From NCBI RefSeq assembly GCF_001650635.1, contig NZ_LWQU01000130.1, forward strand, positions 1-64,000: a stretch of 64,000 nt of DNA. Direction: 5' to 3'. The position numbers were made by a program, and so were the translations under genes. Shown piece after piece: positions 46,948 through 55,919 of this stretch. The notes under the pieces are model-generated. The model searched no databases, was not told the DNA's origin, and saw only the letters and a list, made by a program, of their open reading frames with translations. How positions within the stretch are numbered: position 1 is the first letter of the stretch; each line of letters opens with the position of its first letter. This stretch comes from Magnetospirillum moscoviense (GTDB lineage Bacteria > Pseudomonadota > Alphaproteobacteria > Rhodospirillales > Magnetospirillaceae).

Positions 46948-48921
46948 TCACGCCCCCTTGGCGGCGGGCGCGGCCGGCGGCTCGCGCTGGGTCAACTGGG
47001 TGATCTTGCCCTTCTCCATGGTGGCGGTGCGCAACGCCAGGGCGCCGACCGCCGACCGGTGCGAGATCACCACCAGGGTCCGGGTGCCGATGGCGCGGTG
47101 GATGCCCGAGATGGCCTTGCGCTCGGTCGCCTCATCCAGGGCGGCGGTGGGTTCGTCCAGGATGGTCACCGGGGCCCCTTGCAGCAGCGTGCGCGCCACG
47201 GCCACCAATTGGCGTTGGCCGCCCGACAGGTTGCGCCCGCCTTCCATCACCTCGAAATCCAGCCCCATGCCGACCGGCATGATGCCCCCCGCCCCCAGGG
47301 AATTCAGCATCGCGATCATGTCGTCGTCCGACACCAGGCCGTCATAGGACAGGTTTGAGCGCAAGGTGCCGCTGTAAAGCGGCGGATTTTGCGGGCACAC
47401 CGCGATATGGCGGCGCAGGTCGGCCGGGTCGATCAGGGCGATATCGATTCCGTCCAGCAGCACCCGGCCGGTCTCGGGCCGGATGATGCCGCTTAGGACC
47501 TTTTCCAGCGTGGTCTTGCCCGAGCCCGACGGCCCCACCACCGCCAGCCGGCGGCCGGCGCCGATGGCCAGGTCGATACCGTCCAGCACCGGATGGGCGG
47601 CTTTGGGATAGCGGGCGACCAGCCCCTCGACGGCGATGGCGCCCTGGGCCAGCGGCCTGTGGATCAGATGCACGCCCACCGGCCGTTCGGTCGGCCGGCC
47701 GGTGACGGTGCGCAAGGCCTCGAGCGAGGCCAGCGCCGACAGGGTCTGCGGCACCACGCTCATCAATTGCATGGTGGCCCCGGTGAAGCGGGTCGCCAGC
47801 ATGGTGGCGGCCAGGATGATTCCGGCGCTCATCTGGCCCTCGACGGCGCGCCAGCCGCCCAGGCCGATGGCTGCCAGCATGGCCAGGTTCTGCGCCAGCA
47901 TCGACAGGTTGCCGCGCCCCGCCGCCATGGTGCGGATGGCCCGGGCCGCCTGGGCGTAAAGGGCGGTGCCCTGGCGGAAGCGGCCCTGCAGATAGGTCTT
48001 GGCGCCGACCCGGCGCACCGTTTCGGGATCGAAGAAGCTTTCCTGCGCCGCCTGGGCGCGGAAACTGGCGGCGCGCGACAATTCGGCATGCAGCAGTTTC
48101 TGGCGATGCAGCGCCACCAGGGTCGAGCCGGCCACCACCAGATTCAGCCCCAGCACCGCCAGGGCGATCAGCGGATCGCACAGGAAAAGGCCCAGCATGA
48201 ACAGGGCCATGAACGGCAGATCGGCCAGCAGCGACACGGCGGCGGCGCCGAAGCCGTCGCGGATCGAATCGAAATCCTGCAGCATGCGCATCAGATGACC
48301 CGATGGCGCCGCCGCTCCGTCGAAGCGGGTTTCCAGGATGCGCCGATGCATGTCCATGGCCAGGCGGACATTGCCCTCGTGCAGGGCGTCCTCGACGAAC
48401 AGGCCGCGCAGGCGGCGGAACACCTGTTCGAAAATGGCGGCGACCAGGAACATGATGGCCATGGCCGCCAGCGAATCCAGCAATCCGTGCGGCAGCACGC
48501 GGTCATAGACCTGGGCCGAGAATAACGGCGCCGCCAGCGCCAGCACGTTGGCCAGACCGCCGGCCAAGCCGGCCCGCACGATCATCGGCCGCCACGAGGC
48601 CAACAGCGCCGGCCAGGCGGTGGGGGTGTCGGCGACCGACTTGTCCAGCAACGGGCGGACGAACAGCATTGTGGCCGCGCCCGGCTGCAACGGCGGCGCC
48701 ATCAGGTGGCGCGGCTCGGCACCACTTAGCAGCACGCAGGGGAACAGATCGTCCGACAGGGTCGAGGGGTCGATCCGGTCCTCGACATGGGCGGCGAAGC
48801 CGTGCCGGCCCAGCGCCACCGGCCAGGGCTGGGTCTCGCCCTCGGCCTCGGCCATGCGGTAGGAATCCTTCAAGGCGGTCGCCGCCACCGCCTGGCCCAA
48901 GGCACGCAGGCAGGCGGCCAC
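46948..48921 (-). CDS. type I secretion ABC transporter (permease-ATPase)
   Basis: About 657 residues from a GTG start at 48921; the start is uncertain, as no ATG lies in the open frame and AAGG is only four bases upstream. The N-terminal ~100 residues are a C39-peptidase-like domain lacking an evident catalytic cysteine (a CLD, as in LapB). Six helices follow (about 140-400). The nucleotide-binding domain has the Walker A GPSGSGKTT (about 490), signature LSGGQRQ, and Walker B TILDEPTAALDE. It exports RTX proteins in one step, without N-terminal cleavage. Confidence 0.92.
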   Translation of the reverse strand: MAACLRALGQAVAATALKDSYRMAEAEGETQPWPVALGRHGFAAHVEDRIDPSTLSDDLFPCVLLSGAEPRHLMAPPLQPGAATMLFVRPLLDKSVADTPTAWPALLASWRPMIVRAGLAGGLANVLALAAPLFSAQVYDRVLPHGLLDSLAAMAIMFLVAAIFEQVFRRLRGLFVEDALHEGNVRLAMDMHRRILETRFDGAAAPSGHLMRMLQDFDSIRDGFGAAAVSLLADLPFMALFMLGLFLCDPLIALAVLGLNLVVAGSTLVALHRQKLLHAELSRAASFRAQAAQESFFDPETVRRVGAKTYLQGRFRQGTALYAQAARAIRTMAAGRGNLSMLAQNLAMLAAIGLGGWRAVEGQMSAGIILAATMLATRFTGATMQLMSVVPQTLSALASLEALRTVTGRPTERPVGVHLIHRPLAQGAIAVEGLVARYPKAAHPVLDGIDLAIGAGRRLAVVGPSGSGKTTLEKVLSGIIRPETGRVLLDGIDIALIDPADLRRHIAVCPQNPPLYSGTLRSNLSYDGLVSDDDMIAMLNSLGAGGIMPVGMGLDFEVMEGGRNLSGGQRQLVAVARTLLQGAPVTILDEPTAALDEATERKAISGIHRAIGTRTLVVISHRSAVGALALRTATMEKGKITQLTQREPPAAPAAKGA

Positions 48922-48952
48922 CGCCTTGGCCTGGCCGTCGAGAATGTGCGGC

Positions 48953-50416
48953 TCAGTTGGTGAGGGCAGCGGTGGCAGGGGGCTTCTCCTCGCCCGGATG
49001 GCTGGGGTCCAGGCCCATGGCGGCGTCCAGGCGCGCCTTGGCCGCCTGCAGATCGGAATAAAGGATGAAGCGGCGCATCGCCGACAGCATCGACGAGGCC
49101 TCGGCCTTGATTTCTTCCATGGCGCTGCCGCTGCCGGCTTCCTTGGACTTGCCGGCCAGCGAGGTGATGCGGCGGTCGATGCCGGCCATCTGCTCGGTCA
49201 GGCGGTATTCCTTCAGGGCGTGGCGGTACTGGATGTCGGCGACCCGGACCTGGGTCACCACCGCCATGCCAAGGGCCAGACGCCGGGCCCGAGTGACCTC
49301 GACGTTGCTTTGGGCCTGGCGGATGCGCTTGGGCATCGACAGCACGTCGACCAGATTCCACGCCACCTGCACGCCGGCATCGGCCCAGGCGTTGTATTTC
49401 AGATAGGAATTGCTGTCGTGGTGGCCGCCGATGAACGGCCCGATACCGGGCAGCGACTTCAAAAGCTCGGTATAGATGTCCTGGACGTCGATCCGAAACT
49501 GCGCTTCCTCGCTGCGTAATTCCGGGCGGTTGTCCAAGGCCACCTGCTGCAGCGCCTCGACATCCGGGGCGGGCGGCGTGACCGTCAAGGTGGCACCTTC
49601 CGACAATTCGGCCAGGCGGAAGGCGCCGATCGACTGAACGCCCATCAGCCCGGCCAAGTCGGCCCGGGCCGTCGCCGTCTGGCGCTGCATCTCGGCGATC
49701 TGGCGCATGGTATCGACGATGGCCCGCTGGTGGGCCAGCATCTGCATGGGGTCGCCGACCTTGCTGCGCTCGGCCTCTTCCGCATCGTTGACCGAGCGGA
49801 TCAGGCGCAGTTCCAGCGCGTTGTACTTGGCCTCGGCGAATTCGTTGATGACCGCCTTCCAATAGGCGGCCTGGACGTCCTGAACCAGCAGGTGAAGCGC
49901 GCGGCGGCGCTTTTCCAGCGCCAGCTTGACGCGGTCCTCTTCCTGGTCGGACCGCAACATGGCGATGCCGAAATCCATCAGGTTCCAGGTGGCGGTCAGG
50001 TCGCGGGTGCGGCTGATGACGTCTTCGCTGGTCGAATAATTGCCGGTGGTGCCGTCGGTCAGATCCTTCGAGGTGGTGGCCTTGCGCGGGCCGCGCCGCG
50101 ACAGGTTGGCCTTGGCCGCCATGGTCGGCAGCATGGCGAAGATCGACAGGTCGGCCTTGCCCTGGGCCAACACCTCTTCCAGCAGGCGAACGCGGGAATC
50201 CAGATTGTGGGTGACGGCCAAGGCGATGGCATCGTCGACGGTCAGCGGCCGGGACAGCACCTCTTGCGGCAAGGTGTCGGCGTGCTTTTGCAGGTCCTGG
50301 CGAATTTCGGCCAGCTGTTCGGGTTCCAAGGCGCAGGCCGACAGCGTCGACGCCAGCGCCGCCGCGATCATGACCGAACCGAAAGCCCCCGATCTTTTCA
50401 AAGGACAATACTCCAT
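48953..50416 (-). CDS. TolC-family outer-membrane channel
   Basis: A 487-residue outer-membrane efflux protein. The N-terminus has a lipobox-like LSAC (about residues 25-28), so it may be a lipoprotein. Helical repeats of the TolC type fill the rest, with conserved LTVDDAIALAVTHNLDSR, trimmed here to DAIALAVTHN (about 63-72). It is the first gene of the secretion operon, which runs tolC, ABC, HlyD, adhesin. It is divergent from the hybrid histidine kinase. Confidence 0.88.
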   Translation of the reverse strand: MEYCPLKRSGAFGSVMIAAALASTLSACALEPEQLAEIRQDLQKHADTLPQEVLSRPLTVDDAIALAVTHNLDSRVRLLEEVLAQGKADLSIFAMLPTMAAKANLSRRGPRKATTSKDLTDGTTGNYSTSEDVISRTRDLTATWNLMDFGIAMLRSDQEEDRVKLALEKRRRALHLLVQDVQAAYWKAVINEFAEAKYNALELRLIRSVNDAEEAERSKVGDPMQMLAHQRAIVDTMRQIAEMQRQTATARADLAGLMGVQSIGAFRLAELSEGATLTVTPPAPDVEALQQVALDNRPELRSEEAQFRIDVQDIYTELLKSLPGIGPFIGGHHDSNSYLKYNAWADAGVQVAWNLVDVLSMPKRIRQAQSNVEVTRARRLALGMAVVTQVRVADIQYRHALKEYRLTEQMAGIDRRITSLAGKSKEAGSGSAMEEIKAEASSMLSAMRRFILYSDLQAAKARLDAAMGLDPSHPGEEKPPATAALTN

Positions 50417-50591
50417 TCCAACATCAACACTTATTTCCGGACCCCTTAACGATGCGTTTAAAGCGCACAGAAAACATCAGGCTCGGTCGGCATCCGCTTC
50501 ATTTTTCGAGGTTTTTTGCGAGACACTTGAGCCGCCCCCGGCTTGCGGATAAGGATGGATGCCGCACCCACGCCCGTCGCCGGGACCACGC

Positions 50592-53426
50592 ATGATCCGC
50601 TCTCGCCTGTTTCACCGGCTGTTTTCCACCATGTTGATCGTCGTCGGCTCGTTCTCGGCGGCGGTCTATCTGTTGGTGGTGCCGCTGGTGCAGTCCAGGG
50701 CCTACACCATCGAGCTGAACGCCAGCGGCGCCATCCTGGACAACGTCTTCACCATGGCGACCAAGATCAAGGGCGGGCTGGAGGAGCAGCGCAGCCTGAC
50801 CGAGGCGTCCTATAAGCAGCAATTGCGCAGCATCGTCCAACTGGCTTCGGGCTATGTCGATTGGGTGTTCGGCCAGCGCGACCGCGGCGAGATTTCCGAT
50901 TCCGAGGCCCGGCGCCTGGTGTTCGAGGGCCTGCGGTCGATGAAATACGGCCGCGACGATTATATCTGGGTCACCGATTATTATTCGAACCTGCTGTCGC
51001 ACCCCGACCCCGAGCTCCAGGGCAAGAATGCCGCCGACTTCCGCGACCAGTCGGGCAACACCATCATCCCGATGATCATCTCGACCGCCCGGGCCTGGGG
51101 CGAGGGATTCCACACCTATCCGTGGCGCCGGGCCAAGGGCGGGTCCACCGAGCAGAAGATTTCCTATTTTCGCGACCTGCCCGAGCACCGTCTGGTGGTC
51201 GGCACCGGCGCCTATCTGGCCGATATCGACGCCGAGGTCGAGCGGCGCAAGGCCATGGCCATCGAGGATCTGCGCCAGGTCCTGCGCGCCATCCGCATCG
51301 GCGTCGCCGGCTACGTCTATATCTTCGACGCCCGCAACAACATGGTGATCCACCCCAACCCCAATATCGAGGGCAGCGAGTTCTCTGGGCTCACCAATCC
51401 GCAATCGGGCCGGTCCATCGCCGACGAATTGAAGGCCGCCGCCGATTCCGGCGAGCCGGTCTATTACCTGTGGGACAAGCCGTCCGACCCCGGCCATTAC
51501 GTCTATCAGAAGATCAGCTGGGTGCGGCACTTCTCGGGCTTCGACTGGTACATCGCCTCGTCGGTCTATGTCGAGGATCTGCGCCGCTCGGCCGAGGAAT
51601 TGTCCAACCGCATCATCTGGCTCACCATCCTGATCCTGCTGGTCGGCATCACCATGGCGTGGATGGGGGCCCGGCGCCTGGTCCGGCCGCTGCGCCGGCT
51701 GGTCGATACCGCCGCCCAGGTCCAGGCCGGCGACCTGACCGCCAGGACCGGCATTTCCAGCGAGGACGAGATCGGCATCCTGGCCGCCGGCCTGGATACC
51801 ATGATCGACCGGGTCCAGGACAACATCGCCACCCTGGACAGCCGGGTGCGTGAACGCACCATCGAACTGGAAGACAGCAACCGCCGCCTGCAGACCGCCA
51901 TCGGCCAGCAGAACCGCGCCCAGGCCGCCCTGGCCGAGACCGAGGCGCGCCAGCGTCTGATCCTCGACGCCATTCCGGCGGCCATCGCCTATCTCGACCG
52001 CGACCAGACGATCCGCTTCGCCAACCAGCGCTGGGCCGACCTGATGCGGCGCGACAAGTCCGAGGTGACCGGCCGCCTGCTGGCCGATGTGGTCGGCCGC
52101 TCGGCCCACGGGGTGCTGGCGCCCTATCTGGATCAGACCCACCAGGGCGCGCCGGTCACCTTCGAATATGCCTTCCCGTTCGGCGACGACAGCCAGAACA
52201 TGGTGACCAAGAACACCCTGATCCCCGAACTGGCCAACGGCGAGGCCAGCGGCGGCATGTTCGTCCTGTCGCTGGACGTCACCGCCGAGCGCGAGACCGA
52301 GCGCCGGCTGATGGAAGCCCAGCGCCTGAACGCCGTCGGCCAGTTGTCGGGCGGGCTGGCCCACGATTTCAACAATCTGCTGTCCATCATCATCGGCAAC
52401 CTGGCGGCGGCGCGCGAACGCTATGGCAATGTCGCCGGGCTGGACGATTATCTGGAACCGGCCCAGCGCGCCGGCCGGCGCGGCGCCGACATCACCAGCC
52501 GCCTGCTGGCCTTTTCGCGCCGCCAGCCCCTGAAGCCGCAGCCGGTCGACGTCGCCCTCTTGATCCGCGACATGGCGGTGCTGCTGCGCCGCTCGCTGCC
52601 CAGCTCGATCCAGATGGACATCGCCGACGAAGGCCTGTCCTGCTGGGCCATCGCCGACCCCAACCAGCTGGAAAACGCCCTGGTCAACCTGGCCCTGAAC
52701 GCCAAGGACGCCATGCCCGACGGCGGCAGGCTGGGGATGTCGGCGGCGATCCGGGTGCTGGACCAGCCCGAACAATTCGACGAAATGGCTCCGGCCGGCG
52801 ACTATCTGTGCATCCAGGTCGAAGATAGCGGCCACGGCTTCGAGGCCGGCACCGCCGCCCACGCCTTCGAGCCGTTCTTCACCACCAAGGAAGGCGGCTC
52901 GGGCCTGGGTCTGTCGATGGTCTATGGCTTCGTCAAGCAGTCGCACGGCTTCATCAGGATCGACAGCCGGCCGGGCGCCGGCGCCGTCGTCACCATCTTG
53001 CTGCCCAGGGCCGAACCTGTTTCGCAGGACCAGGCCCCGGTCTCGGCAAAAATCGATCAGGCCTGGCCCGGCCGCCTGGCCTTGGTGGCCGAGGACAATG
53101 CCGATGTCCGCCGGGTGATGCGCCGGCAACTGGTCGAGTTGGGCTTCTCGGTGGTCGAGGCCGAATCCGGCGACGAGGCCTGGGACCTGGCCCAGCAGAT
53201 CGACGGCTTGCATCTGGTGGTGTCGGACATCGTCATGCCCGGCCTGTCGGGAACCGACCTGGCCAAACGGCTGAAGGCCGCCCGGCCCGAGATCGGCATC
53301 GTGCTGATCAGCGGATTCGCCATGGATGACAGCGTGGTCGGATCGGATATCATCGTGCTCGGCAAGCCGTGGGATAAACGGGACCTGATCGACGCCATCG
53401 CCAAGTTGGGGGAAGCAACCGGGTGA
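50592..53426 (+). CDS. hybrid sensor histidine kinase with Cache, HAMP, PAS and receiver domains
   Basis: About 944 residues; ATG at 50592 is used, while one at 50559 gives 11 more residues. A membrane segment (about 11-32) is followed by two sCache-type sensor domains (about 40-190 and 215-330), a second membrane segment (about 338-360), HAMP, a PAS (about 455-560), a HisKA domain with GGLAHDFNNLLS (about 575), HATPase with N and G boxes, and a C-terminal receiver with VVSDIVMPG (about 880). The phosphate acceptors are present. The stop overlaps the next gene by four bases. Its ligand is unknown, perhaps a small organic acid. Confidence 0.93.
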   Translation: MIRSRLFHRLFSTMLIVVGSFSAAVYLLVVPLVQSRAYTIELNASGAILDNVFTMATKIKGGLEEQRSLTEASYKQQLRSIVQLASGYVDWVFGQRDRGEISDSEARRLVFEGLRSMKYGRDDYIWVTDYYSNLLSHPDPELQGKNAADFRDQSGNTIIPMIISTARAWGEGFHTYPWRRAKGGSTEQKISYFRDLPEHRLVVGTGAYLADIDAEVERRKAMAIEDLRQVLRAIRIGVAGYVYIFDARNNMVIHPNPNIEGSEFSGLTNPQSGRSIADELKAAADSGEPVYYLWDKPSDPGHYVYQKISWVRHFSGFDWYIASSVYVEDLRRSAEELSNRIIWLTILILLVGITMAWMGARRLVRPLRRLVDTAAQVQAGDLTARTGISSEDEIGILAAGLDTMIDRVQDNIATLDSRVRERTIELEDSNRRLQTAIGQQNRAQAALAETEARQRLILDAIPAAIAYLDRDQTIRFANQRWADLMRRDKSEVTGRLLADVVGRSAHGVLAPYLDQTHQGAPVTFEYAFPFGDDSQNMVTKNTLIPELANGEASGGMFVLSLDVTAERETERRLMEAQRLNAVGQLSGGLAHDFNNLLSIIIGNLAAARERYGNVAGLDDYLEPAQRAGRRGADITSRLLAFSRRQPLKPQPVDVALLIRDMAVLLRRSLPSSIQMDIADEGLSCWAIADPNQLENALVNLALNAKDAMPDGGRLGMSAAIRVLDQPEQFDEMAPAGDYLCIQVEDSGHGFEAGTAAHAFEPFFTTKEGGSGLGLSMVYGFVKQSHGFIRIDSRPGAGAVVTILLPRAEPVSQDQAPVSAKIDQAWPGRLALVAEDNADVRRVMRRQLVELGFSVVEAESGDEAWDLAQQIDGLHLVVSDIVMPGLSGTDLAKRLKAARPEIGIVLISGFAMDDSVVGSDIIVLGKPWDKRDLIDAIAKLGEATG

Positions 53427-54151
53427 GCAGCAGGAAACTTCTTTACGTCATCGACGACGAACCCGACATTCGCACTCTGGTCCGCTCGGTGCTGGAGGGC
53501 TATGGCTACGAGGTCCAGACCTTCGGCAATGGCAAGGACGCCCGCGCCGCCATCCGCCGCCAGCCGCCGGAGCTATGCATCGTCGATCTGGGCCTGCCCG
53601 ACATGGACGGCCTGACCCTGGTGCGCGAATTGTGGGGCGACGCCCGCATGGGGGTGGTGATCCTGACCGGGCGCGGCGGGGTGTCCGACCGCGTGCTGGG
53701 CCTGGAACTGGGCGGCGACGATTACATCGTCAAGCCGTTCGAGCCGCGCGAGTTGGTGGCGCGCATCAATTCGCTGGTGCGCCGCCGCGAACAATTGGCG
53801 GCGGTGGCGGCCGGCAACAATCTGCAGCGCGCCCGTTTCGGCGAGTGGGTGTTCGACCCCGGCAACCTGACCCTGGCCGCCGATGACGGCCATCAGGAAA
53901 GCCTGAGCGCCGCCGAGGCCAGCCTGCTGATGGCCCTGTTGAAGGCCCCCAAAAGGGTGCTGTCGCGCGACCAGTTGCAAGGCGCCGATTCCGAGCGCGA
54001 CGATTGCGCCTTCGACCGCTCGATCGATGTCCGCATCTCGCGCATCAGGAAGAAGATCGAACGCGATGCCAAGGGGGCGCGGCTGATCAAGACCGTTTAC
54101 GGCGCCGGCTATCTGTTCGCCGCCGACGTGGTGTGGCTGGGCGCAGAGTAA
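53423..54151 (+). CDS. OmpR/PhoB-type response regulator
   Basis: A 242-residue regulator starting with GTG; the GTGA overlap with the kinase stop couples the two. The receiver domain (residues 5-118) has the acidic pair DDEPD, phospho-acceptor Asp in DLGLPDMDG (about 52) and LTGRGG and KPFEPRE switch residues. The winged-helix DNA-binding domain is residues 140-235, ending VYGAGYLFA. It is the cognate partner of the hybrid kinase. Its targets may include the adjacent acyl-CoA ligase and dehydrogenase genes (inference). Confidence 0.93.
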   Translation: MSSRKLLYVIDDEPDIRTLVRSVLEGYGYEVQTFGNGKDARAAIRRQPPELCIVDLGLPDMDGLTLVRELWGDARMGVVILTGRGGVSDRVLGLELGGDDYIVKPFEPRELVARINSLVRRREQLAAVAAGNNLQRARFGEWVFDPGNLTLAADDGHQESLSAAEASLLMALLKAPKRVLSRDQLQGADSERDDCAFDRSIDVRISRIRKKIERDAKGARLIKTVYGAGYLFAADVVWLGAE

Positions 54152-54271
54152 TCCCCCTCCCGCAACAATTCGTCACAATCCTGAGACACTTAGGAAATGC
54201 CCGCCTGATACAGCTTTGACCAACGCTGCGAAAAGCGGCGACAGGGAAACCTTGGCCAAGGGAGAAAGCGC

Positions 54272-55894
54272 ATGGGCGGCGCCAGCGTGTACGAGCAGGA
54301 TCTGGACAAGAACGACGCCAATTTCGTCGCCCTGACCCCGCTGACCTTCCTGGAACGCGCCGCCGCCGTGTGGCCGGACCGCATCGCCCTGATCCATGGG
54401 GCCCGCCGCCAAAGCTGGGCCGAGACCTTCATCCGCTGCCGCCGCCTGGCCGCCGGGCTGAAGGCGCGCGGCATCGGCACGGGCGACACCGTTGCCATGC
54501 TGGCCGCCAACACGCCCGAATTGTTCGAGGGCCATTTCGGCATCCCGCTGGCCGGTGCCGTGCTGAACGCCATCAACACCCGCCTGGATGCCGAGGCCAT
54601 CGCCTTCATCCTAAAGCACGCCGAAGCCAAGATGCTGATCGTCGATCGCGAGTTCTCGGGCGTCGCCAAGCGGGCGCTGGCGATGCTGGACTCGGCCGTC
54701 CCGGTGTTCGACATCGACGATCCCACCTATGCCGGCGGCGAGTTGATCGGCCAGGGCCTCTATGAGGACCTGCTGGCCGCCGACCTGCATCCCTGGACCA
54801 TGCCGGCCGATGAATGGCAGGCCATCACCCTGAACTACACCTCGGGCACCACCGGCAACCCCAAGGGCGTGGTCTACCACCATCGCGGCGCCTATTTGAA
54901 CGCGGTGTCCAACGCGCTGTCGTGGAACATGGGCGACGGCCCGGTCTATCTGTGGACCCTGCCGATGTTCCATTGCAACGGCTGGTGCTTCCCGTGGACC
55001 CTGGCGGTCACCGCCGGAACCAGCGTGTGCCTGCGCCATGTCCGGGTCGAGCCGATCCTGGAGGCCATCCGCACCGAGCGGGTCAGCCATTTCTGCGGCG
55101 CGCCGATCGTTTTGAACATGATCAACAACGCCCCGCCGGCCTTGAAGGAGGGCATCACCCAGCCGGTCAAGGTGATGACCGCCGGCGCCGCACCGCCGGC
55201 CGCCGTTATCGCCGGCATGGAGCGGATGGGCTGGGAAGTCACCCATGTCTACGGCCTGACCGAGGTCTATGGCCCGGTGACCCTGTGCGTGTGGCACGAC
55301 AAGTGGGACGGCCTGACCCTGGATGAAAAGGCCAGCTTGAAGGCCCGCCAGGGCGTGCGCGGCCCGATGCTGGAAGCGGTGATGGTGGCCGACCCCATGA
55401 CCCTTGAGCCCTGCCCCAAGGACGGCCGGACCATGGGCGAGATCTTCATGCGCGGCAACAACGTCATGAAGGGCTATCTGAAGAACCCCAAGGCGACCCA
55501 GGAATGCTTCCAGGGCGGCTGGTTCCATACCGGCGACCTTGCGGTGTGGCACGCCGATGGCTATGTCGAGATCAAGGACCGGTCCAAGGACATCATCATC
55601 TCGGGCGGCGAGAACATCTCGTCCATCGAGGTCGAGGATGTGCTGTACCGCCACCCCCAGGTGATGGAGGCCGCCGTGGTGGCCCGGCCCGACGACAAAT
55701 GGGGCGAAACGCCGTGTGCCTTCGTCGATCTGAAGCCCGATGCCACCGTCACCGAGGCCGACATCATGGCCTTCTGCCGCGACCACATGGCGCATTTCAA
55801 GATTCCGCGCACCGTGGTATTCGGGCCGCTGCCCAAGACCAGCACCGGCAAGATCCAGAAATTCATGCTGCGCCAGCGGGCCAAGGCATTGTGA
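54272..55894 (+). CDS. acyl-CoA synthetase, medium-chain / DmdB-like
   Basis: A 540-residue AMP-forming acyl-CoA ligase of the AlkK / DmdB branch. The ATP loop is YTSGTTGNPKG (about 189-199), with MFHCNGWCFPW (about 231) typical of the branch, YGLTEVYGP (about 328), and the hinge GDLAVWHADGY, DRSKDIIISGGENIS. All catalytic parts look intact, including the C-terminal KTSTGKIQK lysine. It is separated by 25 bases from the acyl-CoA dehydrogenase gene. Substrate could be medium-chain fatty acid or 3-methylthiopropionate. Confidence 0.92.
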   Translation: MGGASVYEQDLDKNDANFVALTPLTFLERAAAVWPDRIALIHGARRQSWAETFIRCRRLAAGLKARGIGTGDTVAMLAANTPELFEGHFGIPLAGAVLNAINTRLDAEAIAFILKHAEAKMLIVDREFSGVAKRALAMLDSAVPVFDIDDPTYAGGELIGQGLYEDLLAADLHPWTMPADEWQAITLNYTSGTTGNPKGVVYHHRGAYLNAVSNALSWNMGDGPVYLWTLPMFHCNGWCFPWTLAVTAGTSVCLRHVRVEPILEAIRTERVSHFCGAPIVLNMINNAPPALKEGITQPVKVMTAGAAPPAAVIAGMERMGWEVTHVYGLTEVYGPVTLCVWHDKWDGLTLDEKASLKARQGVRGPMLEAVMVADPMTLEPCPKDGRTMGEIFMRGNNVMKGYLKNPKATQECFQGGWFHTGDLAVWHADGYVEIKDRSKDIIISGGENISSIEVEDVLYRHPQVMEAAVVARPDDKWGETPCAFVDLKPDATVTEADIMAFCRDHMAHFKIPRTVVFGPLPKTSTGKIQKFMLRQRAKAL

Positions 55895-55919
55895 CCCACC
55901 GGGCGGAGACCGATTGACC

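Noticed and set aside
50499-53213. 904-codon minus-strand ORF
   Set aside because: Antisense to the hybrid kinase, which has all expected domains.
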